A stretch of DNA of 64,000 bases from Streptomyces meridianus (GTDB lineage Bacteria > Actinomycetota > Actinomycetes > Streptomycetales > Streptomycetaceae). The DNA is taken from positions 62,001 through 126,000 of the forward strand of contig NZ_JAMQGM010000016.1 in NCBI RefSeq assembly GCF_023703325.1, in the 5' to 3' direction. A program made the position numbers and the translations under genes. Below are positions 1 through 9,124 of this stretch, in pieces. The notes under the pieces are model-generated. The model was not told where the DNA came from and ran no database searches. It worked only from the letters and a program-made list of their open reading frames with translations. The stretch's first letter is position 1. Each line of letters starts with the position of its first letter.

Positions 1-1744
1 CCGGGATTTCCAGCCGGAACCGGTGCACCGGTTCGAGGACAGTGGTCCCGGCCTGCCGGAGGGCGTCCATCAGCACCAGAGGTGTCAGATGGCGGAAGTC
101 GCCGGCGGTGCTCGACATGCTCTTGTCGAAGGTGCCGTGCGCATGACTCTGCCGCGCCCAGTATCCGGAGTGGGTCAGCGTGACCGTGCAGTCGGCGACC
201 TGCCAGCCGTGCAGCCCCTGGTGCAGGGTCTCGCGCGCGGTCTCCTCGACCGCCTTCATGAACGCCGAGGGCATGGAGCCGAGTTCGACGGCCGGCCGGA
301 AGTCCACCCCGGTACCGGCGGGCGCCGGACCGACGCGCAGCCCGACCGTCGCGAGGAACGGATTGGGTTCCACCCCGATCGACTCGGCAGCCTCCCCGAT
401 GCCGTCGACCCGCTCCCGGTGAATCGTCGTCGTCTCGCGGAACGTGACGTCGATGCCGAAGTCGTCCGCCAGGGTCGCCTGCACGACCTCCTTCTGCACC
501 TCGCCGTAGAGCGAGACCGACAGCTCCTGGCGGATCCCGTCCTGCCGCAGCCCGATCAGCGGATCCTGCTCCGCGAGCACGGTCAGCGCCGCGTGCAGCG
601 CGCCCCGGTCGGCGCGGCGGCAGGGCAGGACGACCGACTCGAGGGTGGGCGGCGCGAAGTGACAGCGCCCCGGGGCACGAGTGCCCGGTGCTCCGACCGC
701 GTCGCCGATGCGGACGCCGTCCAGCCCGCGGATCAGGGCGATCCTTCCCGCCGGTACCGATGCGCCCCGGACGGCCGAGCCGCCCTCGAAGACACTGATT
801 CCGGTGACGGTGGACTCCGTCCGCCCGTCCGCACCGGCTGTTTCCGCGGCCGCTCCGTTCCCGCCGAACCGCAGCCGGTCCCGTACCCGGACCGTCCCCG
901 AGAACAGCCGTACGTACGCGAGCCTCTCGCCGGCCGAGCCGCGGTCCACCTTGAACACCGTGCCCGAGACCGGGGCATCCGGGTCGCCCTGAGCCGCAGG
1001 CAGCAGTTCTCGCACACCGGTCACCAGTTCGTCGATGCCCGCGCCCGTCACCGCCGAGCCGAAGAAGACCGGGTGGACCAGGGCCCGCCCGGTCTGGACG
1101 GCCAGTGCGTCCCGCAGCATGCGGTGGGACAGGGCCGACTCGTCCTCCACGAAAGCGGCCAGCAACGCGTCGTCGTGTTCCGAGAGAAGGTCGGCGAGCC
1201 GGGAGGTGAAAGCGGCGTCGGCCGGGCCGTACGGCTTCACCCGGGCGGTGCGGGTGCCGGGGCGCGTGACCCCGCCCATCGGCACCACGGCACGGATCAG
1301 CTTCTGCCCGATGCCGGCCAGGACCGTCTCCTGGTCGGCCCCGGGCCGGTCGACCTTGTTGACGAAGAGCAGGGTCGGAATGCGCAGCCGTCGCAGCGTC
1401 CGCATCAGTGTCCGTGTCTGTGCCTGGACGCCTTCGACGGCGGAGACGACCAGGACCGCGCCGTCGAGCACGCCCAGCACCCGTTCCACCTCGGCGATGA
1501 AGTCCGGGTGGCCGGGGGTGTCGATCAGGTTGACCGTCAGGTCGCCGAGGGCGAAGGAGACGACCGCGGACTTGATGGTGATGCCGCGCTGCCGCTCGAG
1601 GGCCAGGGTGTCGGTCTGAGTGCTGCCGTCGTCGACCCGGCCGATCTCGTCGATGACGCCGGCCGTGTGCAGCAGGCGTTCGGTCAGGCTGGTCTTACCG
1701 GCGTCGACGTGCGCGAGGATTCCGAGGTTGAGGGTGCGAGTCAA
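1..1744 (-). CDS. Tetracycline resistance ribosomal protection protein, OtrA/Tet(M)-like translation GTPase (3' end cut by window)
   Basis: This is an EF-G-like GTPase that should remove tetracycline from the ribosome. The N-terminus reads LNLGILAHVDAGKTS (P-loop), followed by a DTPGH switch II motif and NKVD. The protein then runs through domain II and an EF-G domain IV-like stretch (LTHSGYWARQ) before leaving the window at about residue 580. Ribosomal protection proteins are about 640 residues, so roughly the last 60 are missing. An in-frame TGA lies two codons upstream of the TTG at 1744-1742, so that TTG is the first possible start; AGGA stands about 8 nt before it. The overall resemblance is closest to S. 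rimosus OtrA by memory. A leader ORF overlaps the start in another frame. A general EF-G paralogue without resistance function is the alternative. Confidence 0.85.
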   Translation of the reverse strand, partial: MTRTLNLGILAHVDAGKTSLTERLLHTAGVIDEIGRVDDGSTQTDTLALERQRGITIKSAVVSFALGDLTVNLIDTPGHPDFIAEVERVLGVLDGAVLVVSAVEGVQAQTRTLMRTLRRLRIPTLLFVNKVDRPGADQETVLAGIGQKLIRAVVPMGGVTRPGTRTARVKPYGPADAAFTSRLADLLSEHDDALLAAFVEDESALSHRMLRDALAVQTGRALVHPVFFGSAVTGAGIDELVTGVRELLPAAQGDPDAPVSGTVFKVDRGSAGERLAYVRLFSGTVRVRDRLRFGGNGAAAETAGADGRTESTVTGISVFEGGSAVRGASVPAGRIALIRGLDGVRIGDAVGAPGTRAPGRCHFAPPTLESVVLPCRRADRGALHAALTVLAEQDPLIGLRQDGIRQELSVSLYGEVQKEVVQATLADDFGIDVTFRETTTIHRERVDGIGEAAESIGVEPNPFLATVGLRVGPAPAGTGVDFRPAVELGSMPSAFMKAVEETARETLHQGLHGWQVADCTVTLTHSGYWARQSHAHGTFDKSMSSTAGDFRHLTPLVLMDALRQAGTTVLEPVHRFRLEIP

Positions 1745-1805
1745 GCGTCATGTCCTGTTCGGAGAAGGTGAGTTCCGTCGGGGCGAACATGAGCTGCTTT
1801 CGCAT
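1695..1805 (-). CDS. Possible leader peptide overlapping the start of the tetracycline-protection gene (36 aa)
   Basis: A short ORF starts with ATG at 1805-1803, preceded by a strong GAGGAG about 9 nt upstream, a better initiation signal than that of the GTPase gene itself. It begins MRKQLMFAPTELTF, passes over the TTG start of the GTPase in a different frame and stops about 47 nt inside it. The last residues are arginine-rich, which looks like out-of-frame reading rather than a folded protein. Ribosomes using it would cover the GTPase start, so it may control expression, as leader peptides do for tet(M). A frameshift joining it to the GTPase as an N-terminal extension is the other reading. 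Confidence 0.4.
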   Translation of the reverse strand: MRKQLMFAPTELTFSEQDMTLDSHPQPRNPRARRRR

Positions 1806-1858
1806 GGGTGGTTTCTCCTCGGTTGTCGATCGGCTGCCGTCGGGCAGTGCAGCAGAGG

Positions 1859-1879
1859 CCCGTTCCCCGGGGCAACGGG
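1859..1879 (-). promoter_or_regulatory. Hairpin upstream of the leader peptide (possible attenuator)
   Basis: Arms CCCGTT (1859-1864) and AACGGG (1874-1879) enclose CCCC/GGGG, giving a nearly continuous 10-bp stem about 55 nt upstream of the leader ATG on the minus strand. It would lie in the 5' leader RNA if the promoter is further upstream. The rest of 1880-2327 shows no gene; a short tandem GGACACCGT repeat near 2120-2138 is the only other structure seen. Confidence 0.3.
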
Positions 1880-2327
1880 TTTTCGCGGGCTGCCGTACTC
1901 CGGGCTGCGGGCGGGCAGCCGTCGCAGGCCGGGAACGCGGCGACGGAACCGGGCGCAGCAGCCGGCCTTGCCGGTCACCCGTACGGACCACGACCGGTCC
2001 ACTCCTGGCCCACACCCGAACCGGCTGTTCCCCCCGTCACACCGACTGCGCACGGATGCCGCAGCGGCCTGAGCCGGACCCGGTTCGCCGGCTTCGCGAC
2101 CGGTGAGGTCATGGCCCGCGGACACCGTGGACACCGTGGACGCGGCGCCCGCAAGCGGGGACCGGGGCAGCGGGGCGCGTGCCCGGGCACAAGTGGTGAC
2201 CTGCGGGGAAGCGCGCTGAGATGGCGTCACGGACACCCGTCCGCCTTCGGCGCGCATCGACCCCCGCAGCCGGGCGGCGCTGTGTCCCGCGACCCTCAAC
2301 CTGCCTCGGGGAACCGAAAGGAAGCCA

Positions 2328-3440
2328 ATGGAAGCCAGCAAGCTCCCGTGGAAGCGAGGACGTTCCGCCCTCCTCTGCGGCGTCGCCGTCACCGCGATAG
2401 CCCTCACCGCCCAGCAGGCGGCAGCCGTGGCCGAGCCCTCCGGGTCGGCCGGCATGAACGACGCGTTCACCCGGGCCGCGGCGGAGTACCAGGTCCCGCG
2501 CGCCCTGCTGGTGGCCGTCGGCTACGGGGAGACGCACCTCGACAGCCACGACGGCGAGCCGAGCTCTGCGAACGGGTACGGCGTGATGCACCTGGTGAGC
2601 AACCCCCAGCGGAGCACCCTGGAGAAGGCGTCGAACCTCACCGGCGTGCCCGTCTCCGAACTCAGGACCAACACCGCTTCGAACATCCGCGGCGGAGCGG
2701 CGGTCCTGCGGGCGTACGCCGACGCTCTGAAGCTCACCGCGGCCGAACGCGGCGACCTGGCCGAGTGGTACCCGGTGGTCGCCCGCTACGGCGGCTACAG
2801 CGACGCCACGCTCGCCCGCCTCTACGCCGACACGGTCTACGAGATCGTGGAGAAGGGCGTGCGGGCCGAGGTCGAGGACGGCGGGACCGTCGTGACGGAG
2901 GCCGAGCAGGTGACGCCCGACCGCGGTCAGTACAGCAGCGTGCGCTCCCTCGACTCCACCGCGGCGCAGAGCGACGACTACCCGGCCGCGCACTGGGTGC
3001 CCGCGGACTCCGGGAACTACGCCTCCGGGCGCACCGCCGCCATCGACACCATCGTCATCCACGTCGCCCAGGGCTCGTACGCCGGCACGATCAGCTGGTT
3101 CCAGGACCCCGCGGCCGAGTCCAGCGCCCACTACGTGATCCGGTCCTCGGACGGTGACGTCACCCAGATGGTCCGCGACTCCGACACCGCCTGGCACGCC
3201 AAGTCGGCGAACTCCCACTCGCTGGGAATCGAGCACGAGGGCTACATCGAGGACGCCTCGTGGTTCACCGACGCCATGTACAACGCGTCGGCCGCGCTGG
3301 TCCGCCACCTGACCGCCGTTTACGGCATCCCGCGCGACCGGGAGCACATCGTGGGCCACGGCGAGGTCCCGGGCAACGACCACACCGACCCGGGCCCGAG
3401 CTGGGACTGGGACACGTACATGGCCCTGGTCAACCGTTAG
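2328..3440 (+). CDS. Secreted N-acetylmuramoyl-L-alanine amidase (Amidase_2) with N-terminal lysozyme-like domain
   Basis: A 370-residue peptidoglycan hydrolase predicted to cut the MurNAc-L-Ala amide bond outside the cell. The start follows GAAAGGA by 5-6 nt. Residues 1-35 form a signal peptide (basic KRGR, then an alanine-rich core). About 40-130 resembles a transglycosylase-like fold (AAEYQVPRALLVAVGYGETH with a candidate catalytic Glu). About 235-365 is an Amidase_2 domain: TIVIHVAQGS carries a zinc His, SIGIEH-type LGIEHEG follows, and GHGEVPGNDHTDPGP supplies the second His and Asp. It is a single gene, closed by a strong terminator. The two-domain layout occurs in many Streptomyces wall amidases. 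Confidence 0.88.
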   Translation: MEASKLPWKRGRSALLCGVAVTAIALTAQQAAAVAEPSGSAGMNDAFTRAAAEYQVPRALLVAVGYGETHLDSHDGEPSSANGYGVMHLVSNPQRSTLEKASNLTGVPVSELRTNTASNIRGGAAVLRAYADALKLTAAERGDLAEWYPVVARYGGYSDATLARLYADTVYEIVEKGVRAEVEDGGTVVTEAEQVTPDRGQYSSVRSLDSTAAQSDDYPAAHWVPADSGNYASGRTAAIDTIVIHVAQGSYAGTISWFQDPAAESSAHYVIRSSDGDVTQMVRDSDTAWHAKSANSHSLGIEHEGYIEDASWFTDAMYNASAALVRHLTAVYGIPRDREHIVGHGEVPGNDHTDPGPSWDWDTYMALVNR

Positions 3441-3454
3441 CGGGTTCCCGGAGC

Positions 3455-3493
3455 ACGGGGCGGCGCAGCGGCCGGACCGCTGCGCCGCCCCGT
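3455..3493. terminator. Bidirectional terminator between amidase and CoA-transferase genes
   Basis: Perfect 17-bp inverted repeat: left arm 3455-3471, loop CCGGA, right arm 3477-3493. It lies 14 nt after the amidase stop and touches the stop codon of the converging CoA-transferase gene, so it can serve both. There is no T-run, as is common in Streptomyces. Confidence 0.8.
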
Positions 3494-4629
3494 CACGTCG
3501 GGCCCGGGCCGGGGTAGCGTGGCGGAGCCGTCCGGTGGGCTGCCGGGGTCAGGGACATCCGGATGGGGTGCGACACCGACCGCACGGGCTCGGGACGGTC
3601 TCCGGATGCGATCTCCGTGACCGGCTCCAGGCCCAGCCGTTCCGCGAGTTCGAATGCCTGTCCGACGTCGTTGATCGGCCCGCAGGGCACACCCAGCTCC
3701 GTCAGCCGCGCGAACCAGTGGTCCGCGGACTCCTGACGCAGGCAGTCCTCTATCTCCCGGGCCAGTTCCTCGCGGTGCGCCACCCGCTCGGAGTTCGTCG
3801 CGAACCGCGGGTCCGCCGCCAGTCCGGGACGTCCGAGGCCCTCGGCGAGCCGGCCGAACAGCTTGTCGTTGGCCGCGGCCACGGCCATCGGCCGGTCCGC
3901 GGTCCCGAACACCTCGTACGGCGCAATGCTCGGATGCCGGTTGCCCAGGGGACGCGGCACGGTGCCGCCGGCCACGTACGCCGAGGACTGGTTGGTCATC
4001 GCCGACAGGATCGACGACAGCAGGTTCACCTCCACCCGCTGACCGTGCCCGGTGCGGTCCCGGTGGCGCAGCGCCGCGAGCACTCCGATGGCCGCGTGCA
4101 TTCCCGTGATGACGTCGACCAGCGCCACCCCGGTCTTCATCGGGTGCGCCTCGTCCGTGCCCGTGACGGACATCAGTCCGCCGACAGCCTGCAGGACCAG
4201 GTCGTACCCGGGCAGTCCGGCGCCCTCTCCGGGGCCGAAGCCGGTCAACGAGCAGTAGACGAGCCCCGGGTGCGATGCGGCGAGCTGCTCGTAACCGAGC
4301 CCGAACGTGTCCATCATCCCGGTGCGGAAGTTCTCCACGAGCACGTCGCAGGAGCCGACCAGTTCACCGGCCTCGCTGCGGCCCTCCTCGGTGGTGAGAT
4401 CGATGACGCGTGAGGTCTTGTTCCGGTTGACGCTCAGGAAGTACGTCGACTCGCCCTGCGACCAGGGCGGGCCCCAGGTGCGGGTCTCGTCCCCGCCCCC
4501 CGGCCGCTCGATCTTGATCACCTCGGCGCCCATGTCGGCGAGCAGCATGGTCGCGTACGGAGCTGCGAGAACCCGGCTGAAGTCGGCGATGCGCACGCCG
4601 TCCAGGGCGCCTGCGGGCGCCCCGGTCAC
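3493..4629 (-). CDS. CaiB/BaiF family CoA-transferase (class III), probably glutarate- or dicarboxylate-activating
   Basis: A 378-residue class III CoA-transferase. The N-terminus GVRIADFSRVLAAPYATMLLADMGAEVIK is the family signature, GLPGYDLVLQAVGG carries the catalytic Asp, and GNRHPSIAPYEVF is the usual CoA-site segment. Starting at GTG 4629-4627, it overlaps the stop of the acyl-CoA dehydrogenase by 4 bp (GTGA), so the two are translationally coupled. Human SUGCT, which makes glutaryl-CoA from glutarate, belongs to this family. With a glutaryl-CoA dehydrogenase-like partner, glutarate activation is the best inference; other dicarboxylates (succinate, malate analogues) cannot be excluded. 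Confidence 0.88.
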   Translation of the reverse strand: MTGAPAGALDGVRIADFSRVLAAPYATMLLADMGAEVIKIERPGGGDETRTWGPPWSQGESTYFLSVNRNKTSRVIDLTTEEGRSEAGELVGSCDVLVENFRTGMMDTFGLGYEQLAASHPGLVYCSLTGFGPGEGAGLPGYDLVLQAVGGLMSVTGTDEAHPMKTGVALVDVITGMHAAIGVLAALRHRDRTGHGQRVEVNLLSSILSAMTNQSSAYVAGGTVPRPLGNRHPSIAPYEVFGTADRPMAVAAANDKLFGRLAEGLGRPGLAADPRFATNSERVAHREELAREIEDCLRQESADHWFARLTELGVPCGPINDVGQAFELAERLGLEPVTEIASGDRPEPVRSVSHPIRMSLTPAAHRTAPPRYPGPGPT

Positions 4630-5804
4630 CGGAAGGCCGCCTCTCCGGTGAGCGCCTTGCCGATGACCAACTGGTGGACCTCGGAGGTTCCCTCGTAGGT
4701 CAGCACGGACTCCAGGTTGTTGGCGTGCCGCATGATCGGGTACTCCAGGGTGATCCCGGCGGCGCCGAGGATCGTGCGGCACTCGCGCGCGATGGCGATG
4801 GCCTCGCGCACGTTGTTGAGCTTGCCGAGGCTGATCTGCTCCGGCCTCAGCGCGCGCTCGTCCTTGAGCCGGCCCAGGTGCAGGGCGAGCAGCATGCCCT
4901 TGCCCAACTCCAGTGCCATGTCGGCCAGTTTGGCCTGGGACAGCTGGTAGGCGGCCAGCGGCTTGTCGAAGATCTCCCGCTCCCGGCTGTAGGCGATGGC
5001 CGTCTCGAGGCAGTCGCGGGCCGCGCCGAGGGAACCGAACACGATGCCGTAGCGGGCCTCGTTCAGGCAGGAGAGCGGACCGCCCAGCCCGGCGGTCTCC
5101 GGCAGGACGGCGGACTGCGGCAGCCGCACGTCCTCCAGAACCAGTTCGCTGGTCACCGATGCCCGCAGCGACATCTTCTTCTTGATCTCCGGGGCGGAGA
5201 ACCCCGGGGTGCCGGTGGGCACCACGAATCCGCGGATCCGCTCGTCGGTCTGTGCCCAGACCACCGCCACGTCGGCCACCGAGCCGTTGGTGATCCACAT
5301 CTTGCTGCCGTTCAGGACCCAGTCCGAGCCGTCGCGGCGGGCCCGGGTCCGCATCCCGGACGGGTTGGAGCCGAAGTCGGCCTCGGTCAGCCCGAAGCAG
5401 CCGATCGCCTCACCGGCGGCCATCCGCGGCAGCCACTCGTCCTTCTGCTCGGGCGAACCGTGCTTCCAGATCGCGTACATGGCCAGCGAGCCCTGCACGG
5501 ACACCAGCGAGCGCAGCCCCGAGTCCCCCGCCTCGAGTTCCATGCAGGCCAGACCGTAGGCCGTGGCGCTGGTACCCGCACAGCCGTAACCCTCGAGGTG
5601 CATGCCGAGGACGCCCAGCGAGCCGAGTTCGCTGGCGAGTTCACGGGCCGGGAGGGACGCCGTCTCGTACCAGTCGGCGAGGTGCGGCCGGATCCGGTCG
5701 TCGACGAACCGGCGCACGGTGTCGCGGATGGCCCGGTCCTCCTCGCCGACGAGTGCGTCGATGCCGAACAGGTGCTCCGGGGACGAGATCGGGTGGTCGC
5801 TCAT
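4626..5804 (-). CDS. Acyl-CoA dehydrogenase, glutaryl-CoA dehydrogenase-like
   Basis: A 392-residue FAD enzyme. The segments GCFGLTEADFGSNPSGM, WITNGSVAD and SLRASVTSELVLEDV are typical of acyl-CoA dehydrogenases. The catalytic Glu lies in LTYEGTSEVHQ. The stretch LRSLVSVQGSLAMYAI carries the Arg that glutaryl-CoA dehydrogenase uses to bind the substrate's distal carboxylate, which supports oxidative decarboxylation of glutaryl-CoA to crotonyl-CoA. ATG at 5804 follows GGAG by 6 nt. The gene is coupled to the CoA-transferase downstream and preceded by a terminator that separates it from the TRAP transporter genes. Substrate assignment is by motif and context only. Confidence 0.88.
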   Translation of the reverse strand: MSDHPISSPEHLFGIDALVGEEDRAIRDTVRRFVDDRIRPHLADWYETASLPARELASELGSLGVLGMHLEGYGCAGTSATAYGLACMELEAGDSGLRSLVSVQGSLAMYAIWKHGSPEQKDEWLPRMAAGEAIGCFGLTEADFGSNPSGMRTRARRDGSDWVLNGSKMWITNGSVADVAVVWAQTDERIRGFVVPTGTPGFSAPEIKKKMSLRASVTSELVLEDVRLPQSAVLPETAGLGGPLSCLNEARYGIVFGSLGAARDCLETAIAYSREREIFDKPLAAYQLSQAKLADMALELGKGMLLALHLGRLKDERALRPEQISLGKLNNVREAIAIARECRTILGAAGITLEYPIMRHANNLESVLTYEGTSEVHQLVIGKALTGEAAFR

Positions 5805-5854
5805 GCCTTGCTCCTGGCCTTGGTGCGGTGACGGGTGGGGCTGTGCCAGTACGT

Positions 5855-5891
5855 GTGTGTGGGGCCGCCGGATGCCGGCGGCCCCACACAC
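5855..5891 (-). terminator. Hairpin terminator between TAXI binding-protein gene and acyl-CoA dehydrogenase gene
   Basis: Perfect 17-bp inverted repeat, 5855-5871 with 5875-5891, and a 3-nt loop. It follows the TAXI gene stop by 6 nt on the minus strand and stands about 50 nt before the dehydrogenase ATG. It may reduce, rather than abolish, read-through from transporter to enzyme genes. Confidence 0.7.
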
Positions 5892-5897
5892 CGTTGG

Positions 5898-6899
5898 TCA
5901 TTTCTCGAGGGACTTCAGTGCCCGCAGGGAGCCCGGGTGGACCGGGATGGGGTCGCTCTCGGCGGCGAGTCCGGCGTCGATGTCCTCGGCCGCGGGGTGC
6001 ACCTTGACGAGCTTGTCCTTCTTGCCGAAGACCAGCTTGGTCAGGGCGCAGGCCAGGTTCGCCGGCATGTCGTTGCGCACCATGAGCACGTTCGGAACCG
6101 CGATGGACGGCGCGTCCTTGCCGAGACCGTACGTGTCGGCGGGGACGGTCGCCTTCTCGTACACCGGGCTGATCTTCTGCAGTTCGGGCAGCAGCGGCGT
6201 CGGGTCGATGAACTCGACCTTCTTGCCCTGGGAGTTGAACAGGTCGGTCAGGGCCGGGGTGGGCAGGCCGCCGGACCAGACCAGACCGTCGATCGAGCCG
6301 TCCTTCATGCCGTCGACGGTCTTGGTGAGGTCCAGGCGTTGCTTCTTGACGTCACCGTCCTTCAGGCCCGCTGCCTCGATCATCCGGTTCGCGATGACCT
6401 CGGTTCCGGACTTGGGCGATCCGGTGGAGATGCGCTTGCCCTTGAAGTCCTCCACGGACTTGATCCCGGAGTCCTTCCGGACCACGACCTGCGTGTAGTT
6501 GGGGTAGATGCGTCCGATGCTGGACACGTCCTGCTTGGTCTTGAACGACTCCTTGCCGGTCACCGCGTCCGCTGCCGTGTCGGCGAGGGAGAAGGCGATG
6601 TCGTAGTCGCCCTTGGCGAGCTGCTGGATGTTCTGCACCGAGGCACCGGTCTCGGCGGAGGACGCCTGAAGCTTCGTCTCGGAGTTGATGAGCTTGGCGA
6701 TGCCGCCGCCGACGACGTAGTAGACGCCCGTCGAGTTGCCCGTCGCGATGGTGACCCGGCCGGTACCGGCATCGCATCCGTTCTTGTCCGCTCCTGCGCC
6801 GGCGGAGCCGTCCGCCTGCTGGCCTCCGCAGGCGCTGAGAGTGAGGGCGCCGGCCAGTGCGAGAGCAGCGGCGGACCTGGTGCGGTACGTGCGGTTCAT
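5898..6899 (-). CDS. TAXI family TRAP transporter substrate-binding lipoprotein
   Basis: A 333-residue extracytoplasmic binding protein. The lipobox LTLSACGG puts the lipidated Cys near residue 25. The family hallmarks follow: VTIATGNSTGVYYVVGGGIAKLIN, then ETGASVQNIQQLAKGDYDIAFSLADTA, and later GKRISTGSPKSGTE. It should capture an organic acid for the permease encoded 31 bp upstream on the same strand. TAXI proteins are known for glutamate, 2-oxoglutarate and related acids; here the glutarate-type enzymes next door suggest a C5 dicarboxylate. Confidence 0.92.
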   Translation of the reverse strand: MNRTYRTRSAAALALAGALTLSACGGQQADGSAGAGADKNGCDAGTGRVTIATGNSTGVYYVVGGGIAKLINSETKLQASSAETGASVQNIQQLAKGDYDIAFSLADTAADAVTGKESFKTKQDVSSIGRIYPNYTQVVVRKDSGIKSVEDFKGKRISTGSPKSGTEVIANRMIEAAGLKDGDVKKQRLDLTKTVDGMKDGSIDGLVWSGGLPTPALTDLFNSQGKKVEFIDPTPLLPELQKISPVYEKATVPADTYGLGKDAPSIAVPNVLMVRNDMPANLACALTKLVFGKKDKLVKVHPAAEDIDAGLAAESDPIPVHPGSLRALKSLEK

Positions 6900-6930
6900 G
6901 TGTATCCCAATCTTCCGGCGGCGGTGATTC

Positions 6931-9117
6931 TCAGAGGGCAGAGGCTTCGGCGGTCTCGGCGGCGGATCGCTTCCGCCGCACGGCCAGGTGGACGAGAACA
7001 GCGGTTGCCAGCAGTGCGCCTCCGATCGTGACGGATATCGGCTCGAGATAGAGCAGGAACAGCGCAGCCGGTGCGCACAACAGCCGCTCGACCCGGCTCG
7101 TCGGCCCGAACATCCACCCGGTGGTGACGACGGCGAGTGCGGCGACGGCCGCGGCACAGACGGCGGTCGCACCCAGGACGCCGGTGAACGCCCCGCGGCC
7201 CAGCAGGAGATGACCGTTGTCGGACATGACGAAGGCCATCGGTGCCAGGAAGGCGGGCAGCGTGTACTTGCACGCCTGCATCATGGTCGGGATCACCCGG
7301 CCGCCGGTGATGGCGGCGGAGGCCACGGCGGCGAGCGCGGTCGGCGGGGAGACCTCGGACAGCACCGCGTAGTAGAAGATGAACATCGCGACCTCCGGTC
7401 CGCCCGCGCCCAGGGTGATGAGCGCGGGACCGATGATCACCCAGCTCAGGATGAACGAGGCCGTCACCGGTACCGCGAGACCCAGTACCAGGATGGCCAG
7501 CGCGGAGAACAGGGTCGTGAGGACCAGCACGGAGGCGTCGTTGGGCGCGATGGCTTCGGCTGCCGACACCAGGACGTCCGAGAGGATCTGCCCGAGCCCG
7601 GTCTTGGCGATGGTCGAGGTGATGACGCCGGCGGCGGCGCACACGGCGACGACCGGCAGCCCCGACCGCAGTCCGCCCGCCAGTGCGTCGAACAGCCTGC
7701 GGCCGTAGTCGGCGAGCGAGGACGTCCGGTCCTGCTGCGGGACCTGCGCCTCCGTCGTCCCGCCTGCGCCCGGCATGCCCGGCGCGGCGGTCTCCGGAAG
7801 CCGTCGGGACAGCAGGGCCTCGCCGAGGCCGAACAGTGCGGCAACCGCTGTGGCGTAGACGACGGCGCGGAACGGCGGGACGTCGACGGCCAGGAAGAAG
7901 ACGATCACGCCGAGACTGATGAAGTGGTAGCCGGAACGCGCCAGCAGGCGCAGCGGGCTGCCCAGGTCCAGGTCGACCCGGCGGGCGCCGAAACGGCGGG
8001 CGTCGATCTCCACGGCGAGGAAGATGCCCAGGTAGTAGAGCAGCGTGGGGACCATCGCCCAGGCCAGCACCTCGAGGTAGGACACCTTGAGGTATTCGGC
8101 GATGATGAACGCCGCGGCGCCCAGCGTGGGCGGTGAGAGGATCGCGCCGATGCCGGACGCTGCGAGCATCCCGCCGGCGGCTTCCCGCGGATAGCCCGCC
8201 CGCTTGAGGATGGGCCAGGCGAACGAGCCGAGGGTGACGGCCGTCGCGGTGCCCGATCCGGACACGGTGCCCAGCAGGAAACCGGAGGTGGCGACCGTCC
8301 GCCCGGGTGCCGTACCGGACTTGCGGAACAGCGAGAAGCTGAACTCCACGAAGAAGCGGCCCGCGCCCATCCGGTCCAGGACCGCGCCGTAGATGGTGAA
8401 CAGCACGATGTACGTCGCGGCGACGTCGAGCGGGACACCGAAGAAGCCGCTGGCCTCGTTGTAGAGGGCGTTGACGATCTGGTCGATGTTCACACCGGGG
8501 TGCGCGACCGCCCACGAGATCGGGAGGAAGCCGCCGTAGTAGGCGTAGGCGAAGAAGACCAGGCACACCGCCGGCAGCACCAGGCCGGTCGTACGCCGGG
8601 TCGCCTCGAGGACGAGCACCAGCAGGATCAGACCGGCCGTGACGTCGATCACCAGCAGCGAGCCCTGACGGTCGAGGAAGCCCTCGAAACCACCGAAGCC
8701 GAGCGACGACTGGGGGACCGGGAGCACCGGATAGAGGCAGATGAGCAGTGCGATGCCGGCCAGCAGCCAGTCGACGACGCCCGGATCGTCCTTGCGGGGC
8801 CCGCTGCCGGTTCCGGTTCCTTCGCCGTTCCCGTCCGCCGGCGCCGGATCCCTGCGCGAGACGCGCGCCCGATAGCAGACGAAGACCGCCGGAAGGGTCA
8901 CGGCGAGGAAGAGGACGAGGTAGAACTGGCTGCCCAGTTCGAGCGGCATGAAGACCTGGTGCAGCACGAACAGTGCCACGGCGAAGAACCACAGGCGCAC
9001 GAACCTGTCGACACGGGGGGACAGGTGCCGGGCGGGGCGCTCTTCGTCGTACTCGGAGGCGAGGGCCTCGACGTCGATGTCTTCGGGCCGGTCGCGGGCG
9101 GGGGTCTGCGTGGGCAT
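6931..9117 (-). CDS. TRAP transporter fused permease, 4TM-12TM (DctQ-DctM type)
   Basis: A 728-residue membrane protein in which the small (DctQ) and large (DctM) TRAP subunits are fused, as is usual for TAXI systems. The N-terminal 50 residues are cytoplasmic and acidic; helices start at FVRLWFFAVALFVLHQVFM. Conserved large-subunit segments include GSGTATAVTLGSFAWPILKRAGY, GMLAASGIGAILSPPTLGAAAF and the late FYYAVLSEVSPPTALA. It drives sodium- or proton-coupled uptake of the ligand delivered by the TAXI lipoprotein. I choose ATG 9117 because a good -10 box ends 7 nt upstream, suggesting leaderless translation; a GTG at 9147 would add ten residues but overlaps the promoter. Confidence 0.9.
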   Translation of the reverse strand: MPTQTPARDRPEDIDVEALASEYDEERPARHLSPRVDRFVRLWFFAVALFVLHQVFMPLELGSQFYLVLFLAVTLPAVFVCYRARVSRRDPAPADGNGEGTGTGSGPRKDDPGVVDWLLAGIALLICLYPVLPVPQSSLGFGGFEGFLDRQGSLLVIDVTAGLILLVLVLEATRRTTGLVLPAVCLVFFAYAYYGGFLPISWAVAHPGVNIDQIVNALYNEASGFFGVPLDVAATYIVLFTIYGAVLDRMGAGRFFVEFSFSLFRKSGTAPGRTVATSGFLLGTVSGSGTATAVTLGSFAWPILKRAGYPREAAGGMLAASGIGAILSPPTLGAAAFIIAEYLKVSYLEVLAWAMVPTLLYYLGIFLAVEIDARRFGARRVDLDLGSPLRLLARSGYHFISLGVIVFFLAVDVPPFRAVVYATAVAALFGLGEALLSRRLPETAAPGMPGAGGTTEAQVPQQDRTSSLADYGRRLFDALAGGLRSGLPVVAVCAAAGVITSTIAKTGLGQILSDVLVSAAEAIAPNDASVLVLTTLFSALAILVLGLAVPVTASFILSWVIIGPALITLGAGGPEVAMFIFYYAVLSEVSPPTALAAVASAAITGGRVIPTMMQACKYTLPAFLAPMAFVMSDNGHLLLGRGAFTGVLGATAVCAAAVAALAVVTTGWMFGPTSRVERLLCAPAALFLLYLEPISVTIGGALLATAVLVHLAVRRKRSAAETAEASAL

Positions 9118-9124
9118 GCCGGGT

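Noticed and set aside
2117..2140. Short tandem repeat GGACACCGT
   Set aside because: Only two copies; too short to call a functional repeat.
6896..8992. 698-codon minus-strand frame alternative to the TRAP permease
   Set aside because: Out-of-frame shadow of the permease: Arg-rich, no helices, whereas the chosen frame gives a full TRAP permease.
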